From positions 1 through 64,000 of the forward strand of contig NZ_RCWC01000031.1 in NCBI RefSeq assembly GCF_018448935.1: 64,000 bases of DNA, given 5' to 3'. Positions within the stretch are counted from its first letter, which is position 1. Each line of letters opens with the position of its first letter. This document shows positions 37,824 through 48,552 of this stretch, in pieces. The translations under genes and the position numbers were made by a program. The notes under the pieces were generated by a model. The model was not told the origin of the DNA. It did not search any database and saw only the letters and a program-made list of their open reading frames with translations. The stretch comes from Photorhabdus noenieputensis (GTDB lineage: Bacteria > Pseudomonadota > Gammaproteobacteria > Enterobacterales > Enterobacteriaceae).

Positions 37824-40800
37824 ATGCAGGATTCACCAGAAGTATCGATTACAACGCTGTCACTTCCCAAAGGTGGCGGCGCTATCAATGGCATGGGAGA
37901 AGCACTGAATGCTGCCGGCCCTGATGGCATGGCCACCCTATCTCTACCATTGCCCCTTTCAACCGGCAGAGGGACCGCTCCTGGATTATCGCTGATTTAC
38001 AGCAACAGTGCAGGTAACGGACCTTTCGGCATCGGCTGGCAATGTGGTGTCATGACCATTAGCCGACGCACTCAACATGGCATTCCACAATACGGTAATG
38101 ACGACACGTTCTTATCCCCACAAGGCGAAGTCATGAATATCGCCCTGAATGACCAAGGACAACCTGATATTCGTCAAGACGTTAAGACATTGCAGGGCGT
38201 TACCTTGCCAATTTCCTATACCGTGACCCGCTATCAAGCCCGCCAGATCGTGGATTTCAGTAAAATCGAATACTGGCAACCTGCCTCCGGTCAAGAAGGA
38301 CGCGCTTTCTGGCTGATATCGTCACCGGACGGTCAACTGCACATCTTAGGGAAAACCGCGCAGGCTTGTCTGGCAAATCCGCAAAATGACCAACAAATCG
38401 CCCAGTGGTTGCTGGAAGAAACCGTGACGCCAACCGGTGAACATGTCAGCTACCAATACCGAGCCGAAGATGAAGCCCATTGTGACGACAATGAAAAAAC
38501 AACTCATCCTAATGTTACCGCACTGCGCTATCTGGTACAGGTGAACTACGGTAACATCAACCCCCAAACCAGCCTGTTTGTACTGGATAATACCCCTCCG
38601 GCACCGGAAGAGTGGCTGTTTCATCTGGTCTTTGACCACGGCGAGCGCGATACCTCACTTCATACCGTACCGACATGGGATACCGGTACAGCGCAATGGT
38701 CTGTACGCCCGGATATCTTCTCTCGCTATGAATATGGCTTTGAAGTGCGTACCCGCCGCTTATGTCAACAAGTGCTGATGTTTCACCGTACCGCGCTCAT
38801 GGCCGGAGAAACTAGTACCAATGACACGCCGGAACTGGTTGGACGCTTGATACTGGAATATGACAAAAACGCCAGCGTCACCACGTTGATTACCATCCGT
38901 CAATTAAGCCATGAACAAGATGGCCTCCCTGTCACCCTGCCACCACTGGAGTTAGCCTGGCAGCGATTTGATCTGGAGAAGATGCCAACATGGCAACGTT
39001 TTGATGCACTAGATAATTTTAACTCGCAGCAACGTTATCAATTGGTTGATCTGCGGGGAGAAGGGTTGCCGGGTATGCTGTATCAAGATCGCGGCGCTTG
39101 GTGGTATAAAGCGCCGCAACGTCAGGAAGACGGAGACAGTAATGCCGTCACTTACGGCAAAATCGCCCCACTGCCTACCCTACCCAGTTTGCAGGATAAC
39201 GCCTCACTAATGGATATCAACGGAGACGGCCAACTGGATTGGGTAGTCACCGCCTCCGGTATTCGCGGGTACCATAGCCAGCAACCCGATGGAAAATGGA
39301 CACACTTTACGCCAATCAATGCCTTGCCAGTGGAATATTTTCATCCAAACATCCAGTTCGCTGACCTTACCGGGGCAGGCTTATCCGATTTAGTGTTGAT
39401 CGGGCCGAAAAGCGTGCGTCTATATGCCAACCAGCGAAACGGCTGGCGTAAAGGGCAAGATATCCCCCAATCCACAGGTATCACTCTACCCGTCACTGGA
39501 ACCGATGCCCGCAAACTGGTAGCTTTCAGTGACATGCTCGGCTCCGGGCAACAACATCTGGTGGAAATCAAGGCTAATCGCGTCACCTGTTGGCCTAATC
39601 TGGGACATGGCCGTTTTGGTCAACCACTAACTCTGTCAGGATTTAGCCAGCCCGAAAATAGCTTCAATCCCGAACGGCTGTTTCTGGCGGATATTGATGG
39701 TTCCGGCACCACCGATCTTATCTATGCACAATCCGGCTCTTTACTCATTTATCTCAACCAAAGTGGTAATCAGTTTGATGCTCCACTGACATTAGCATTG
39801 CCAGAAGGCGTACAATTTGACAACACTTGCCAACTTCAAGTCGCCGATATTCAGGGATTAGGGATAGCCAGCCTGATTCTGACTGTGCCACATATCGCGC
39901 CACATCACTGGCGTTGTGATCTGTCACTGACTAAACCCTGGTTATTGAATGTGATGAACAATAATCGGGGCGCACATCACACTCTGCATTATCGTAGTTC
40001 CGCGCAATTCTGGTTGGATGAGAAATTACAACTCACCAAAACAGGCAAATCCCCGGTTTGTTACCTGCCATTTCCGATGCATTTGCTATGGTATACCGAA
40101 ATTCAGGATGAAATCAGCGGCAACCGGCTCACCAGTGAAGTCAGCTACAGCCACGGCGTCTGGGATGGTAAAGAACGGGAATTCAGAGGATTTGGTTGTA
40201 TCAAACAGACAGATACCACAACGTTTTCTCACGGCACCGCCCCCGAACAGGCGGCACCGTCACTGAGTATTAGCTGGTTTGCCACCGGGATGGATCAGGT
40301 AGATAGCCAATTAGCCACGGAATATTGGCAGGCAGACACTCAAGCTTATAGCGGATTTGAAACCCGTTATACCGTCTGGGATAACGCCAACCAGACAGAC
40401 CAAGCATTCACTCCCAATGAGACACAACGTAACTGGCTGACGCGGGCACTTAAAGGCCAACTGCTACGCACTGAGCTCTACGGTCTGGACGGAACGGATA
40501 AGCAAACGGTGCCTTATACCGTCAGTGAATCGCGCTATCAGGTACGCTCTATTCCCGTAGATAAAGAAACCGAATTATCTGCCTGGGTGACTGCTATTGA
40601 AAATCGCAGCTACCACTATGAACGTATCATCACTGATCCGCAGTTCAGCCAGAGTATCCGGTTGCAGCATGATGTCTTTGGTCAATCACTGCAAAGTGTC
40701 GATATTGCCTGGCCGCGCCGCGAAAAACCGGCAGTAAATCCCTATCCGCCTACCCTGCCGGAAACACTGTTTGACAGTAGCTATGATGACCAGCAACAAC

Positions 40801-42281
40801 TATTACGTCTGATGAGACAAAAAAATAGCTGGCATCACCTGACTGACGAGGAAAACTGGCGATTAGGTTTACCGAATGCGCAACGCCGTGACGTTTATAC
40901 TTATGACCGGAGCAAAATTCCGGCCGACGGGATCTCTCTCGAAGCCTTGCTGAAAGCAGACGGCCTGCTAGCAGATGAAAAAGCGGCCGTTTATCTGGGG
41001 CAACAACAGACGTTTTACACCGCCGGTCAATCGGAAGTCACACTGGAAAAGCCCACATTACAGGCTCTGGTCGCGTTTCAAGAAACCGCCATGATGGACG
41101 ATACCTCATTACAGGCGTATGAGGGCGTGATTGAAGAACAGGAGTTGAATACCACACTGATACAGGCCGGTTATCAGCAAGTCGCGCGGTTGTTTAATAC
41201 TGGATCAGAAAGCCCGGTATGGGTAGCACGGCAAGGCTATACCGATTACGGTAATGCCACGCAGTTCTGGCGGCCTCAGGCTCAGCGTAACTCGTTGCTG
41301 ACAGGGAAAACCACACTGACCTGGGATACCCATCATTGTGTAATAATACAGACTCAGGATGCCGCTGGATTAACGACGCAAGCCCGTTACGATTATCGTT
41401 TCCTGACTCCGGTACAACTGACAGATATTAATGATAATCAACATATTGTAACTCTGGATGCACTAGGTCGAGTGACCACCAGCCGGTTCTGGGGCACGGA
41501 AGCAGGACAAGCCACAGGCTATTCCAACCAGCCCTTTACACCACCGGATTCTGTAGACAAAGCGCTGGCATTAACTGGCGCACTCCCCATTGCCCAATGT
41601 TTAGTCTATGCCGTTGATAGCTGGATGCCGTCGTTATCTTTGTCTCAGCTTTCTCAGTCACCAGAAGAGGCAGAAGCGCTATGGGCGCAACTGCGTGCCG
41701 CTCATATGGTTACCGAAGATGGGAAAGTGTGTGCGCTGAGCGGAAAACGGGGAATAGTCCATCAGCACCTAACGATTCAACTTATCTCGCTATTGGCAAG
41801 TATTCCCCGTTTACCGCCACATATACTGGGGATCACCACTGATCGCTATGATAACGATCCGCAACAGCAGCACCAACAGACAGTGAGTTTTAGTGATGGT
41901 TTTGGCCGGTTACTCCAGAGTTCAGTCCGTCATGAGCCCGGTGATGCCTGGCAACGTAAAGAGGATGGTGGGCTGGTTGTGGATGCAAATGGCGTTCTGG
42001 TCAGTGCCGCTACAGACACTCGATGGGCGGTTTCCGGGCGCACAGAATATGACGACAAAGGCCAACCGGTACGTACTTATCAGCCCTATTTTCTAAATGA
42101 CTGGCGCTACGTTAGTGATGATAGCGCACGAGATGACCTGTTTGCTGATACCCACCTTTATGATCCACTGGGACGGGAATACAAGGTCATCACTGCTAAG
42201 AAATATTTGCGAGAAAAACTGTACACTCCGTGGTTTATCGTCAGTGAGGATGAAAACGATACCGCATCAAGAACCCCATAG
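37824..42281 (+). CDS. tcaC: Insecticidal toxin complex protein TcaC (Tc B component)
   Basis: The 1485-residue protein equals the length I recall for TcaC. The N-terminus is a SpvB-like domain ([28 protein letters not shown]), followed by FG-GAP-like beta-propeller segments ([44 protein letters not shown]) and TcdB-type middle domains. In Tc toxins, B and C proteins form a cocoon that holds the toxic C-terminal part of the C component and docks by its propeller on the A pentamer. AAGGAG precedes the ATG. The reading frame is intact, but its cognate A partner upstream is wrecked and no TccC-type gene is in the window. If active, TcaC must work with A and C proteins encoded elsewhere. Confidence 0.93.
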   Translation: MQDSPEVSITTLSLPKGGGAINGMGEALNAAGPDGMATLSLPLPLSTGRGTAPGLSLIYSNSAGNGPFGIGWQCGVMTISRRTQHGIPQYGNDDTFLSPQGEVMNIALNDQGQPDIRQDVKTLQGVTLPISYTVTRYQARQIVDFSKIEYWQPASGQEGRAFWLISSPDGQLHILGKTAQACLANPQNDQQIAQWLLEETVTPTGEHVSYQYRAEDEAHCDDNEKTTHPNVTALRYLVQVNYGNINPQTSLFVLDNTPPAPEEWLFHLVFDHGERDTSLHTVPTWDTGTAQWSVRPDIFSRYEYGFEVRTRRLCQQVLMFHRTALMAGETSTNDTPELVGRLILEYDKNASVTTLITIRQLSHEQDGLPVTLPPLELAWQRFDLEKMPTWQRFDALDNFNSQQRYQLVDLRGEGLPGMLYQDRGAWWYKAPQRQEDGDSNAVTYGKIAPLPTLPSLQDNASLMDINGDGQLDWVVTASGIRGYHSQQPDGKWTHFTPINALPVEYFHPNIQFADLTGAGLSDLVLIGPKSVRLYANQRNGWRKGQDIPQSTGITLPVTGTDARKLVAFSDMLGSGQQHLVEIKANRVTCWPNLGHGRFGQPLTLSGFSQPENSFNPERLFLADIDGSGTTDLIYAQSGSLLIYLNQSGNQFDAPLTLALPEGVQFDNTCQLQVADIQGLGIASLILTVPHIAPHHWRCDLSLTKPWLLNVMNNNRGAHHTLHYRSSAQFWLDEKLQLTKTGKSPVCYLPFPMHLLWYTEIQDEISGNRLTSEVSYSHGVWDGKEREFRGFGCIKQTDTTTFSHGTAPEQAAPSLSISWFATGMDQVDSQLATEYWQADTQAYSGFETRYTVWDNANQTDQAFTPNETQRNWLTRALKGQLLRTELYGLDGTDKQTVPYTVSESRYQVRSIPVDKETELSAWVTAIENRSYHYERIITDPQFSQSIRLQHDVFGQSLQSVDIAWPRREKPAVNPYPPTLPETLFDSSYDDQQQLLRLMRQKNSWHHLTDEENWRLGLPNAQRRDVYTYDRSKIPADGISLEALLKADGLLADEKAAVYLGQQQTFYTAGQSEVTLEKPTLQALVAFQETAMMDDTSLQAYEGVIEEQELNTTLIQAGYQQVARLFNTGSESPVWVARQGYTDYGNATQFWRPQAQRNSLLTGKTTLTWDTHHCVIIQTQDAAGLTTQARYDYRFLTPVQLTDINDNQHIVTLDALGRVTTSRFWGTEAGQATGYSNQPFTPPDSVDKALALTGALPIAQCLVYAVDSWMPSLSLSQLSQSPEEAEALWAQLRAAHMVTEDGKVCALSGKRGIVHQHLTIQLISLLASIPRLPPHILGITTDRYDNDPQQQHQQTVSFSDGFGRLLQSSVRHEPGDAWQRKEDGGLVVDANGVLVSAATDTRWAVSGRTEYDDKGQPVRTYQPYFLNDWRYVSDDSARDDLFADTHLYDPLGREYKVITAKKYLREKLYTPWFIVSEDENDTASRTP

Positions 42282-42382
42282 TTTTATATATTTTTATCTG
42301 TTGCCCAGCAGTACATTGCGGGGCAATATCTAATCAACGATGAAAATTCAGTATTTTCGGTGAGTTCCACCGTTCTTTAATA

Positions 42383-42412
42383 ATGCGGGTTGCCTTTAAA
42401 AGCAACCCGCAT
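42383..42412. terminator. Bidirectional hairpin between tcaC and the chitinase gene
   Basis: ATGCGGGTTGC and GCAACCCGCAT form a perfect 11-bp stem around an 8-base loop. It lies between two convergent genes, 100 bases after tcaC and 30 beyond the chitinase stop. It probably ends transcripts from both sides. Confidence 0.8.
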
Positions 42413-42442
42413 ATCCACAGAATTAAAGATAAAATATCAACA

Positions 42443-44041
42443 TCAATGTTCTTTCTTGGTAAAAGCTGAAACAGGATCAGGTGTCGGGACAGAACTATCA
42501 CAATTATAATGTTCTCCTGTCAGCCCTATTTTTTTGCAAGCCGTAGACAAAAGATCATTAGGTGTTGCCCACTCATCTTTCCAGTTACTACCGTCATAAC
42601 GTTCATTCTTAAATAGATCCCACATTATAAGGCCCGTTTTACCATATTTGATCGTACCATCTAATATGCTATTGAGAGCTGTTTTCGTGAGCGGTAAATT
42701 ACCGGTTGCGGGCCTGCCGACTTCAAACCCAACCGTAATAGGCGGCAAAACCAATAATTTTTGCGGTTGAATTGATGCCTGAGCGTAATTACGAGCCCCT
42801 TTCAGTTTGATATGGAAGGTAACAACTTCATTACCTGATTTAAGCCAATTAATATATTGACCATAATAATACTTAACCTGTCCAGGAAGGTCACAAGGAA
42901 TATATGTTTCACCTCCGCCAATAAATCCACAATCTTTTTCACTTAAATCATAGGTCATCACACCAATATAACTGAGTCGGTTGATTAAATCGGGATAACT
43001 CAGCGCAGTATTATAAATCAAACCATAGAGATTTCCTCCCCACCAGGCACCACCATAAATATCACTATTCCTCGCATTGGTTCCCCAGTTAGCGGACATA
43101 TTCGGGATACCTCCCGTTGCAGGACCTGCAATACTTAGCTTAAGTGATGGTTTAACTGCATTAATTGAAGTGTAAAAAGATTTTAAAATAGCGGCGAATT
43201 TATCCACGGTTACAGGCATTACGCGGGGAATTTTTTCTGCACCAGGAACAATCTTCATTGACGCATCATAAACATAACCGCCTAGTCCCTTTGCTATTAA
43301 AGTTGATGTAATAAGAGTTTCACTATTATTAGGAGGAACCTTGATTGAATCAGGCGTTAATTTCCAGCTTTTTGCATTAATATCAGCGTGCCAGAATTCT
43401 TCATAATCAACATCAATTCCCTCGACTCCCAAGTTAGCAGCCAAATTGACAATATTTCTATATGCCTTATCTGCTGCTTTACCCGTAATAGTACTGTCAA
43501 ATCGAGGAATTTTGGTCAGAGGATTAGGAAAGATGTCATAAACCGCACCGGGTTCATTACCACAAGCATCTTTTTTGCTGGCAGTGATATCATAAATTTT
43601 CGGATAACAACTAAAGTTCCATCCACCTACTGCAATATAAGTGCTCACGCCATGAGATCTTAAATCAGCAATAACACCTTTTAATGCCATAAAATCAGCC
43701 CTGGCATTTTCGGCTTCTTTGGTACTAATGATTTGACCAGAAGTACAAGTATAGCCAAACAATCCTGAACATTTCAGACTGTTTTTTTCATAATTAACAA
43801 AACTAGGCTGGACAAAAGACAATACCAATGTATTAAAGTTACTCTTATTCTTAGAAATATCTCTACTTAATTTTTTAAAATTATCAAGACTGGCATAATA
43901 TTCTTGATTATCAACCTGCGCAGCAGGTCCACTCAGATAATATGCAGATATTTTAGGATTGGCGGCAATAACATTTCCTGATATGAAAGCATACAATACA
44001 GAAATTGCTAATAAATATCGGTTTAATTTGTATTTAGACAT
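42443..44041 (-). CDS. Secreted GH18 chitinase
   Basis: The 532-residue protein starts with a signal peptide (cleavage near VIAA-NP). It has the GH18 barrel marks: substrate-site strand STYIAVGGWNFS and the catalytic segment GVEGIDVDYEEFW near residue 213. The classic motif is DG.D.D.E; here the first Asp is Glu, while the two inner Asp and the catalytic Glu stand. Later segments (IGVMTYDLS, GLIMWDLF) complete the barrel. No chitin-binding module is obvious. It converges on tcaC. Chitinases accompany Tc toxin genes in Yersinia entomophaga and Xenorhabdus, where some are structural parts of the complex. Here a free role in attacking insect peritrophic matrix or exoskeleton is likely. Confidence 0.85.
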   Translation of the reverse strand: MSKYKLNRYLLAISVLYAFISGNVIAANPKISAYYLSGPAAQVDNQEYYASLDNFKKLSRDISKNKSNFNTLVLSFVQPSFVNYEKNSLKCSGLFGYTCTSGQIISTKEAENARADFMALKGVIADLRSHGVSTYIAVGGWNFSCYPKIYDITASKKDACGNEPGAVYDIFPNPLTKIPRFDSTITGKAADKAYRNIVNLAANLGVEGIDVDYEEFWHADINAKSWKLTPDSIKVPPNNSETLITSTLIAKGLGGYVYDASMKIVPGAEKIPRVMPVTVDKFAAILKSFYTSINAVKPSLKLSIAGPATGGIPNMSANWGTNARNSDIYGGAWWGGNLYGLIYNTALSYPDLINRLSYIGVMTYDLSEKDCGFIGGGETYIPCDLPGQVKYYYGQYINWLKSGNEVVTFHIKLKGARNYAQASIQPQKLLVLPPITVGFEVGRPATGNLPLTKTALNSILDGTIKYGKTGLIMWDLFKNERYDGSNWKDEWATPNDLLSTACKKIGLTGEHYNCDSSVPTPDPVSAFTKKEH

Positions 44042-44904
44042 ATATCTATCTCCACTTGGTTAACATTACTTTTCCGATTACAGCCAATGAGCTATCATGA
44101 CACTTCATTGCCTTTTCATCATGAACGGTATAAGTTTTTCCCTAATAGAGCGTTAATATGTTCAGTCTGTTATTATAGACTATGATGTAGTTACTAAACT
44201 GTTATATTGGCATTAATTATTTCAACGCACCAATTTCATAATAGTATAGTTTTCACCATTGTCCACAAAAGAGATAGAAATTAGTTGTAATAATATTTCT
44301 CTTTAATCTATCTAAATAAAAAACAATATTATTACATGATAATTCCACTAGATTATACCTATGTTGATTAATTACTACAGGTTTAACGCTTTAGAGATAA
44401 CTATTTTCTTCCGCAATTGAGTTTAGAAAGTATTACTTTAATGAATAGATTTGGCATTAAATAAACAATGTATTTCAGAAAAAATATAAATAGACTATGT
44501 TTATTTCATTTTCATTAAAACATGATTATTTCCTATAGGCTATAAGTTATAAATAGTGTGCAAGCAGACTGGCAATAATAATTAATTACAGCTTGTGCAA
44601 ACCTGCTTATGAATGAACAGCTAACACGAACAACGCACAAAACCCGGGGTATACATGTCAATAGAAGACCCATCGCTTTAAATAAACACTCTCTGTTATC
44701 AGGCAAATCATGCCCAAAAACTTCAACGATTCTTCAACGAATTATAAAAACCTATAAAAAGGCATTATCTTAAATTGCTGAATTAACGATCAAGCCCGTA
44801 TACTCACTGAGCGTTAAGACAAATCTGGAATAGCAAGTCGCTTACTTAGTCGCTCAAAATGTATTCCAGCAAGTGAAACAAAGTTAAAACACAGGAAAAT
44901 TATC
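44042..44904. other. Long AT-rich divergent intergenic region
   Basis: This 860-base stretch separates the divergently transcribed chitinase and small secreted protein genes and must hold both promoters. A plausible sigma-70 pair is TTGCTG and TATACT with 18 bases between, around 44776-44805, for the rightward gene. No frame with a ribosome site is visible. The AT-rich sequence suits H-NS silencing, which is an inference. Confidence 0.4.
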
Positions 44905-45120
44905 ATGAAACGTTTAGGCTTATCTATAACTGTATTATCACTGTTATTCTCTGGCGCAGTATTAGCCGCACCTAGCACCCCCGTACCCCAATCTTCGAAT
45001 ACCAAGGCGACTTCTTCCCATATGGAAAATACCAAAGTAGAGAAGAAATCTGGTAAAAACGCACCTAAACAACACTCACACCAAAAGGCAACAAGCAAAG
45101 AAGCCAAGAAGACTCACTGA
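44905..45120 (+). CDS. Asr-like small secreted basic protein
   Basis: The 71-residue protein has a clear signal peptide (SLLFSGAVLAA) and a short mature part of about 48 residues rich in Lys, Ser, Thr, His and Gln, ending KEAKKTH. The composition and layout resemble the acid-shock protein Asr, whose mature part is also Lys/Ala/His/Gln-rich and periplasmic. The sequence itself is too simple to prove homology. AGGAAA precedes the start. Most likely an intrinsically disordered periplasmic polybasic protein; acid induction is untested here. Confidence 0.6.
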   Translation: MKRLGLSITVLSLLFSGAVLAAPSTPVPQSSNTKATSSHMENTKVEKKSGKNAPKQHSHQKATSKEAKKTH

Positions 45121-45205
45121 GTTTTCCGGCCTAAAACTATATTATTCCGCAATTATGTCCTCAATCGTTATGACACAAGTTTGGTAACGTCATAACTGTA
45201 AATTC

Positions 45206-45225
45206 AGGGGGGAAAATCCCCCCCT
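45206..45225. terminator. G/C hairpin between convergent genes
   Basis: AGGGGGG pairs with CCCCCCT around an AAAAT loop. It ends the queH transcript (minus strand) and perhaps that of the small secreted protein gene. Confidence 0.65.
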
Positions 45226-45246
45226 CAACAGGCTATCGTGAAAAGC

Positions 45247-45915
45247 TTAACAAGCCCCTTCGGTATCTTCATCACCATAATATTGAACACCAATCCTGAT
45301 GATATCCCGTCCCTGAGATTTACGGTGTTTATTCGTGTCACGCAATGAATAGATACAACCACAATATTCCTGCTGATAAAATCTTTCTCGTTTACTGATT
45401 TCGATCATCCGGGCTGAACCGCCTTGCTTACGCCAGTTGTAATCCCAGTATTGAATCCCCGGATACTGACTTGCCGCTCGTTTTCCACAATCATTTATCT
45501 GCTGCATGTTTTTCCAACGGGAAATACCCAACGAGCTTGAAATAACGCTGAAATTATTTTCATACGCATACAAAGCAGTACGCTCAAAACGCATATCAAA
45601 GCACATGGTGCAGCGAACACCTCTCTCTGGCTCCAACTCCATGCCTTTAGCACGTTCAAACCAGTTATCGCTGTCATAATCCGCATCCACAAATGGCACA
45701 TTATGTTGTTCCGCAAAGCGAATGTTCTCTTCTTTGCGAATTAAATATTCCCGTTTTGGATGAATATTCGGATTATAGAAAAAGACGGTGTAATCAATTC
45801 CAGAAGCATGTAGCGCTTCCATCACTTCACCAGAACAAGGAGCACAACAAGAGTGCAATAGTAATCGTTCCGCATTATCCGGTAACGTTAAAACAGGGCG
45901 AACATAGTTTTCCAT
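45247..45915 (-). CDS. queH: Epoxyqueuosine reductase QueH
   Basis: The 222-residue protein catalyses the last step of queuosine synthesis in tRNA, reducing epoxyqueuosine to queuosine. It is the non-homologous alternative to QueG. The family marks (former DUF208) are the N-terminal [63 protein letters not shown] and the C-terminal YCGCIYS. The paired Cys and CxxC bind an iron-sulfur cluster and metal. GGAG lies just upstream of the ATG. It is a monocistronic housekeeping gene set in an otherwise accessory region. Confidence 0.9.
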   Translation of the reverse strand: MENYVRPVLTLPDNAERLLLHSCCAPCSGEVMEALHASGIDYTVFFYNPNIHPKREYLIRKEENIRFAEQHNVPFVDADYDSDNWFERAKGMELEPERGVRCTMCFDMRFERTALYAYENNFSVISSSLGISRWKNMQQINDCGKRAASQYPGIQYWDYNWRKQGGSARMIEISKRERFYQQEYCGCIYSLRDTNKHRKSQGRDIIRIGVQYYGDEDTEGAC

Positions 45916-46198
45916 TTAGCAGGCTCCATATAATTATAAGAATTAATTATAGAATATAGTTATTTTTAGCTTCAAATTTTTCGAATGAAATTCATCATGA
46001 CTTATTTGCCGTTGCGATCCTTACCTTTTCGATCACAGTAAATTACTTGAAATTCTGGCAGGTTCTACCGTTATCTTGTCATCATCAAAGTTTGTACTAA
46101 GAAGTTCACTACAGATAAATCTGTTTTACGCTGATAGTTAACTAAATTATAGCCAAATTCAGATGCTTTTAACCAAAATAATTTAAATGGAGACCAAC

Positions 46199-47392
46199 AT
46201 GCGCCATACAATTTCTCTGCGTGACCTCTCTTTTCCGGCAATCACTGCCGGATTTGTCGCTGTTTTAGTTGGATATACCAGTTCAGCGGCAATTATCTTT
46301 CAGGCAGCGGAAGCTGCGGGTGCCACTACCATGCAGATCGGTGGCTGGCTAAGTATGCTAGGACTTGGAATGGGTATTAGCTCCCTAGGGCTATCGCTTT
46401 ATTACCGCACCCCCGTCCTTACCGCATGGTCAACACCGGGTGCCGCGCTACTGGCGACAACGCTACCAGGCACATCAATCAATGAAGCCATTGGTATCTT
46501 TATCTTTGCTTCAGCACTAATCTTGCTGTGCGGTATTACTGGCCTGTTTGCTCGATTGATGAACCATATCCCACAGGCACTTTCCGCAGCCATGCTGGCC
46601 GGTATTCTATTACGCTTTGGTTTGGATGCTTTTTCCTCATTTTCAGTCAACTTCATACTGACTGCCGGAATGTGTTTGACTTATCTTCTGGCACGCAGAT
46701 ATTTATCCCGCTATGCCATTATCTTAACACTCTTGTCAGGGCTGATTATCGCCGCTTTACAGGGAAATATTCACTTTGAACAACAATCCACAGTCGCGTT
46801 TGTTGCTCCTGAATTTATTGCACCCAGTTTCACACTCTCTTCGTTATTGAGTGTCGGTATTCCATTTTTTATCGTCACGATGGCATCTCAAAACGCGCCC
46901 GGCATAGCCACACTGAAAGCCGCAGGGTATCCAGTTTCTGTTTCATCATTGATAAGCTGGACTGCGCTCATTGCACTGATCTTGTCACCTTTTGGTGGTT
47001 TTTCCGTCTGTATTGCCGCCATTACGGCAGCAATTTGTATGAGTCCAGAAATCCACCCTGACCCAAATCGCCGCTATATGGCCGCTGCTGTAGCGGGTGT
47101 GTTTTACCTGATAGCGGGGCTGTTCGGTGGTTCAATCAGTATGTTATTCAGCGCACTGCCAGCGGCCCTCATTCATATTATTGCCGGATTAGCATTGCTT
47201 GGAACAATTTCTGGCAGTCTGCTACAAGCACTACAGAATGAAAAGCAACGGGACGCAGCCATAATCACATTTTTGATCACCGCTTCCGGTGTGACGTTAC
47301 TTGGCGTAGGCGCTGCATTCTGGGGGTTAATCGGTGGCGTAATAACCATGCTCCTTTTATCTTTGCCTGAGAAAGACAAGACCGCTCATTAA
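46199..47392 (+). CDS. BenE-family benzoate/H+ symporter-like transporter
   Basis: The 397-residue inner-membrane protein has about 12 helices. It carries the BenE-family opening (LRDLSFPAITAGFVAVLVGY.SSAAIIFQAA), the GWLSMLGLGMG stretch and TPGAALLATTLPGTSINEAIG, and the later MASQNAPGIATLKAAGY. The family transports benzoate-like compounds with protons; E. coli YdcO is a member. I choose ATG 46199 because GGAG (46189-46192) sits 6 bases ahead; an ATG at 46187 overlaps this site. No benzoate catabolic genes are nearby, so the substrate is open. Confidence 0.85.
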   Translation: MRHTISLRDLSFPAITAGFVAVLVGYTSSAAIIFQAAEAAGATTMQIGGWLSMLGLGMGISSLGLSLYYRTPVLTAWSTPGAALLATTLPGTSINEAIGIFIFASALILLCGITGLFARLMNHIPQALSAAMLAGILLRFGLDAFSSFSVNFILTAGMCLTYLLARRYLSRYAIILTLLSGLIIAALQGNIHFEQQSTVAFVAPEFIAPSFTLSSLLSVGIPFFIVTMASQNAPGIATLKAAGYPVSVSSLISWTALIALILSPFGGFSVCIAAITAAICMSPEIHPDPNRRYMAAAVAGVFYLIAGLFGGSISMLFSALPAALIHIIAGLALLGTISGSLLQALQNEKQRDAAIITFLITASGVTLLGVGAAFWGLIGGVITMLLLSLPEKDKTAH

Positions 47393-47553
47393 ACATACAG
47401 CAAAATTATACTTTTCAGCATCTTATGATATTTCTTATCCATACAACTTGTGCTAATTTGCCGGGTTTGTTGCGCTTTAAATATTACAGTGAGAAATCAA
47501 TAGCCTTAAATGAAAACTTTAATTTCCCTACTAGCAAAACCGAGCTTCCTATT

Positions 47554-48552
47554 ATGAAATTTTTTGACATAAAATTTTCTGATATTAGCAAGTTAGCTGT
47601 TCTTTCATCCTGCCTGGCAATCCCTTATAGCTACGCTGATGACCGCCCAATTCTTTCTCTCTCTGTTAGCCAGTCCGGTGGAAACCAAGCGACTGCTGAT
47701 GGCAGCTTATCCAGAAAACCGAATAAGCAAGAATCACGGATACTCCCAATTTGGGGTGACGAGGCCAGAGCTAAAGGTTATGACCTACCGGAACCTTTTG
47801 GTGCCAGTTACGGCTATATGAATATGCGGCAGAATATCGTTGTAGATGATATTAAAATCATTATGCCGAAAAACCCAGAAACGGGAGAATCTCTAGATAT
47901 CCAAGCAGGGAAAACCAGAGAAAAGAATGAATCACATATGTTTAAGCTAGACACTTGGGTTCTGCCTTTTCTAAATGTGTATGGTGTTTATGGCTGGACA
48001 AAAGGAACATCAAAAACCAACATTGAAGGTATTAATTTGGGCGGTATGGTTTTTCCTAGCATGAAAGATATTCCTTTCGCACTGGATTTTAAAGGTAAAA
48101 CCTATGGCGGCGGTTTTACTCTGGCAGGAGGATACGATCAGTTTTTCGGTACACTTGATACCAACTATACCTACACTAATCTGGATATTCTGGATGGTAA
48201 AATTAGTGCGCTAGTTGTCACGCCACGTGTCGGTTATGAATTTATATTCCCGTCAATAGTCCCCGGACAAGGAAATACCAAATTGCAGGTATGGACCGGT
48301 GGTATGTACCAGAAAATTACTCAGGAATTTAAAGGCAATATCAGTAACCTGGATTTACCACCTGCATTTTCTGGGCTGGTAAAAGCATTAAATGATCCTG
48401 ATATGAAATTCAAAGTAAAACAGCATGTTGCATCTCGTTGGAATAATACTGTTGGTGCAAGGCTGGAAGTCACACGCAACTTCAATATGTTGACCGAAGT
48501 TGGCTTTAACAAACGTAACAGCTTCTATATCTCAGGTGAGTTCCGTTTTTAA
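47554..48552 (+). CDS. Outer-membrane beta-barrel protein, uncharacterised
   Basis: The frame is open from 47425, but ATG 47554 gives a good signal peptide (LAVLSSCLAIPYSYA-DD), so I start there (332 residues). The mature part has alternating Gly/aromatic strands (FKGKTYGGGFTLAGGYD, YTYTNLDILDG) and ends in SGEFRF, the terminal Phe of a barrel recognised by BamA. I do not know the family function. Its stop overlaps the next gene (TAATG), and the three genes 47554-50815 are one coupled unit of outer-membrane proteins. Phospholipid or lipid handling, or export of a surface factor, would fit but is unproven. Confidence 0.65.
   Translation: MKFFDIKFSDISKLAVLSSCLAIPYSYADDRPILSLSVSQSGGNQATADGSLSRKPNKQESRILPIWGDEARAKGYDLPEPFGASYGYMNMRQNIVVDDIKIIMPKNPETGESLDIQAGKTREKNESHMFKLDTWVLPFLNVYGVYGWTKGTSKTNIEGINLGGMVFPSMKDIPFALDFKGKTYGGGFTLAGGYDQFFGTLDTNYTYTNLDILDGKISALVVTPRVGYEFIFPSIVPGQGNTKLQVWTGGMYQKITQEFKGNISNLDLPPAFSGLVKALNDPDMKFKVKQHVASRWNNTVGARLEVTRNFNMLTEVGFNKRNSFYISGEFRF

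Noticed and set aside
47425-47553. Longer N-terminus for the beta-barrel gene
   Set aside because: It would bury a clear signal peptide that starts at 47554, and there is no ribosome site at 47425.
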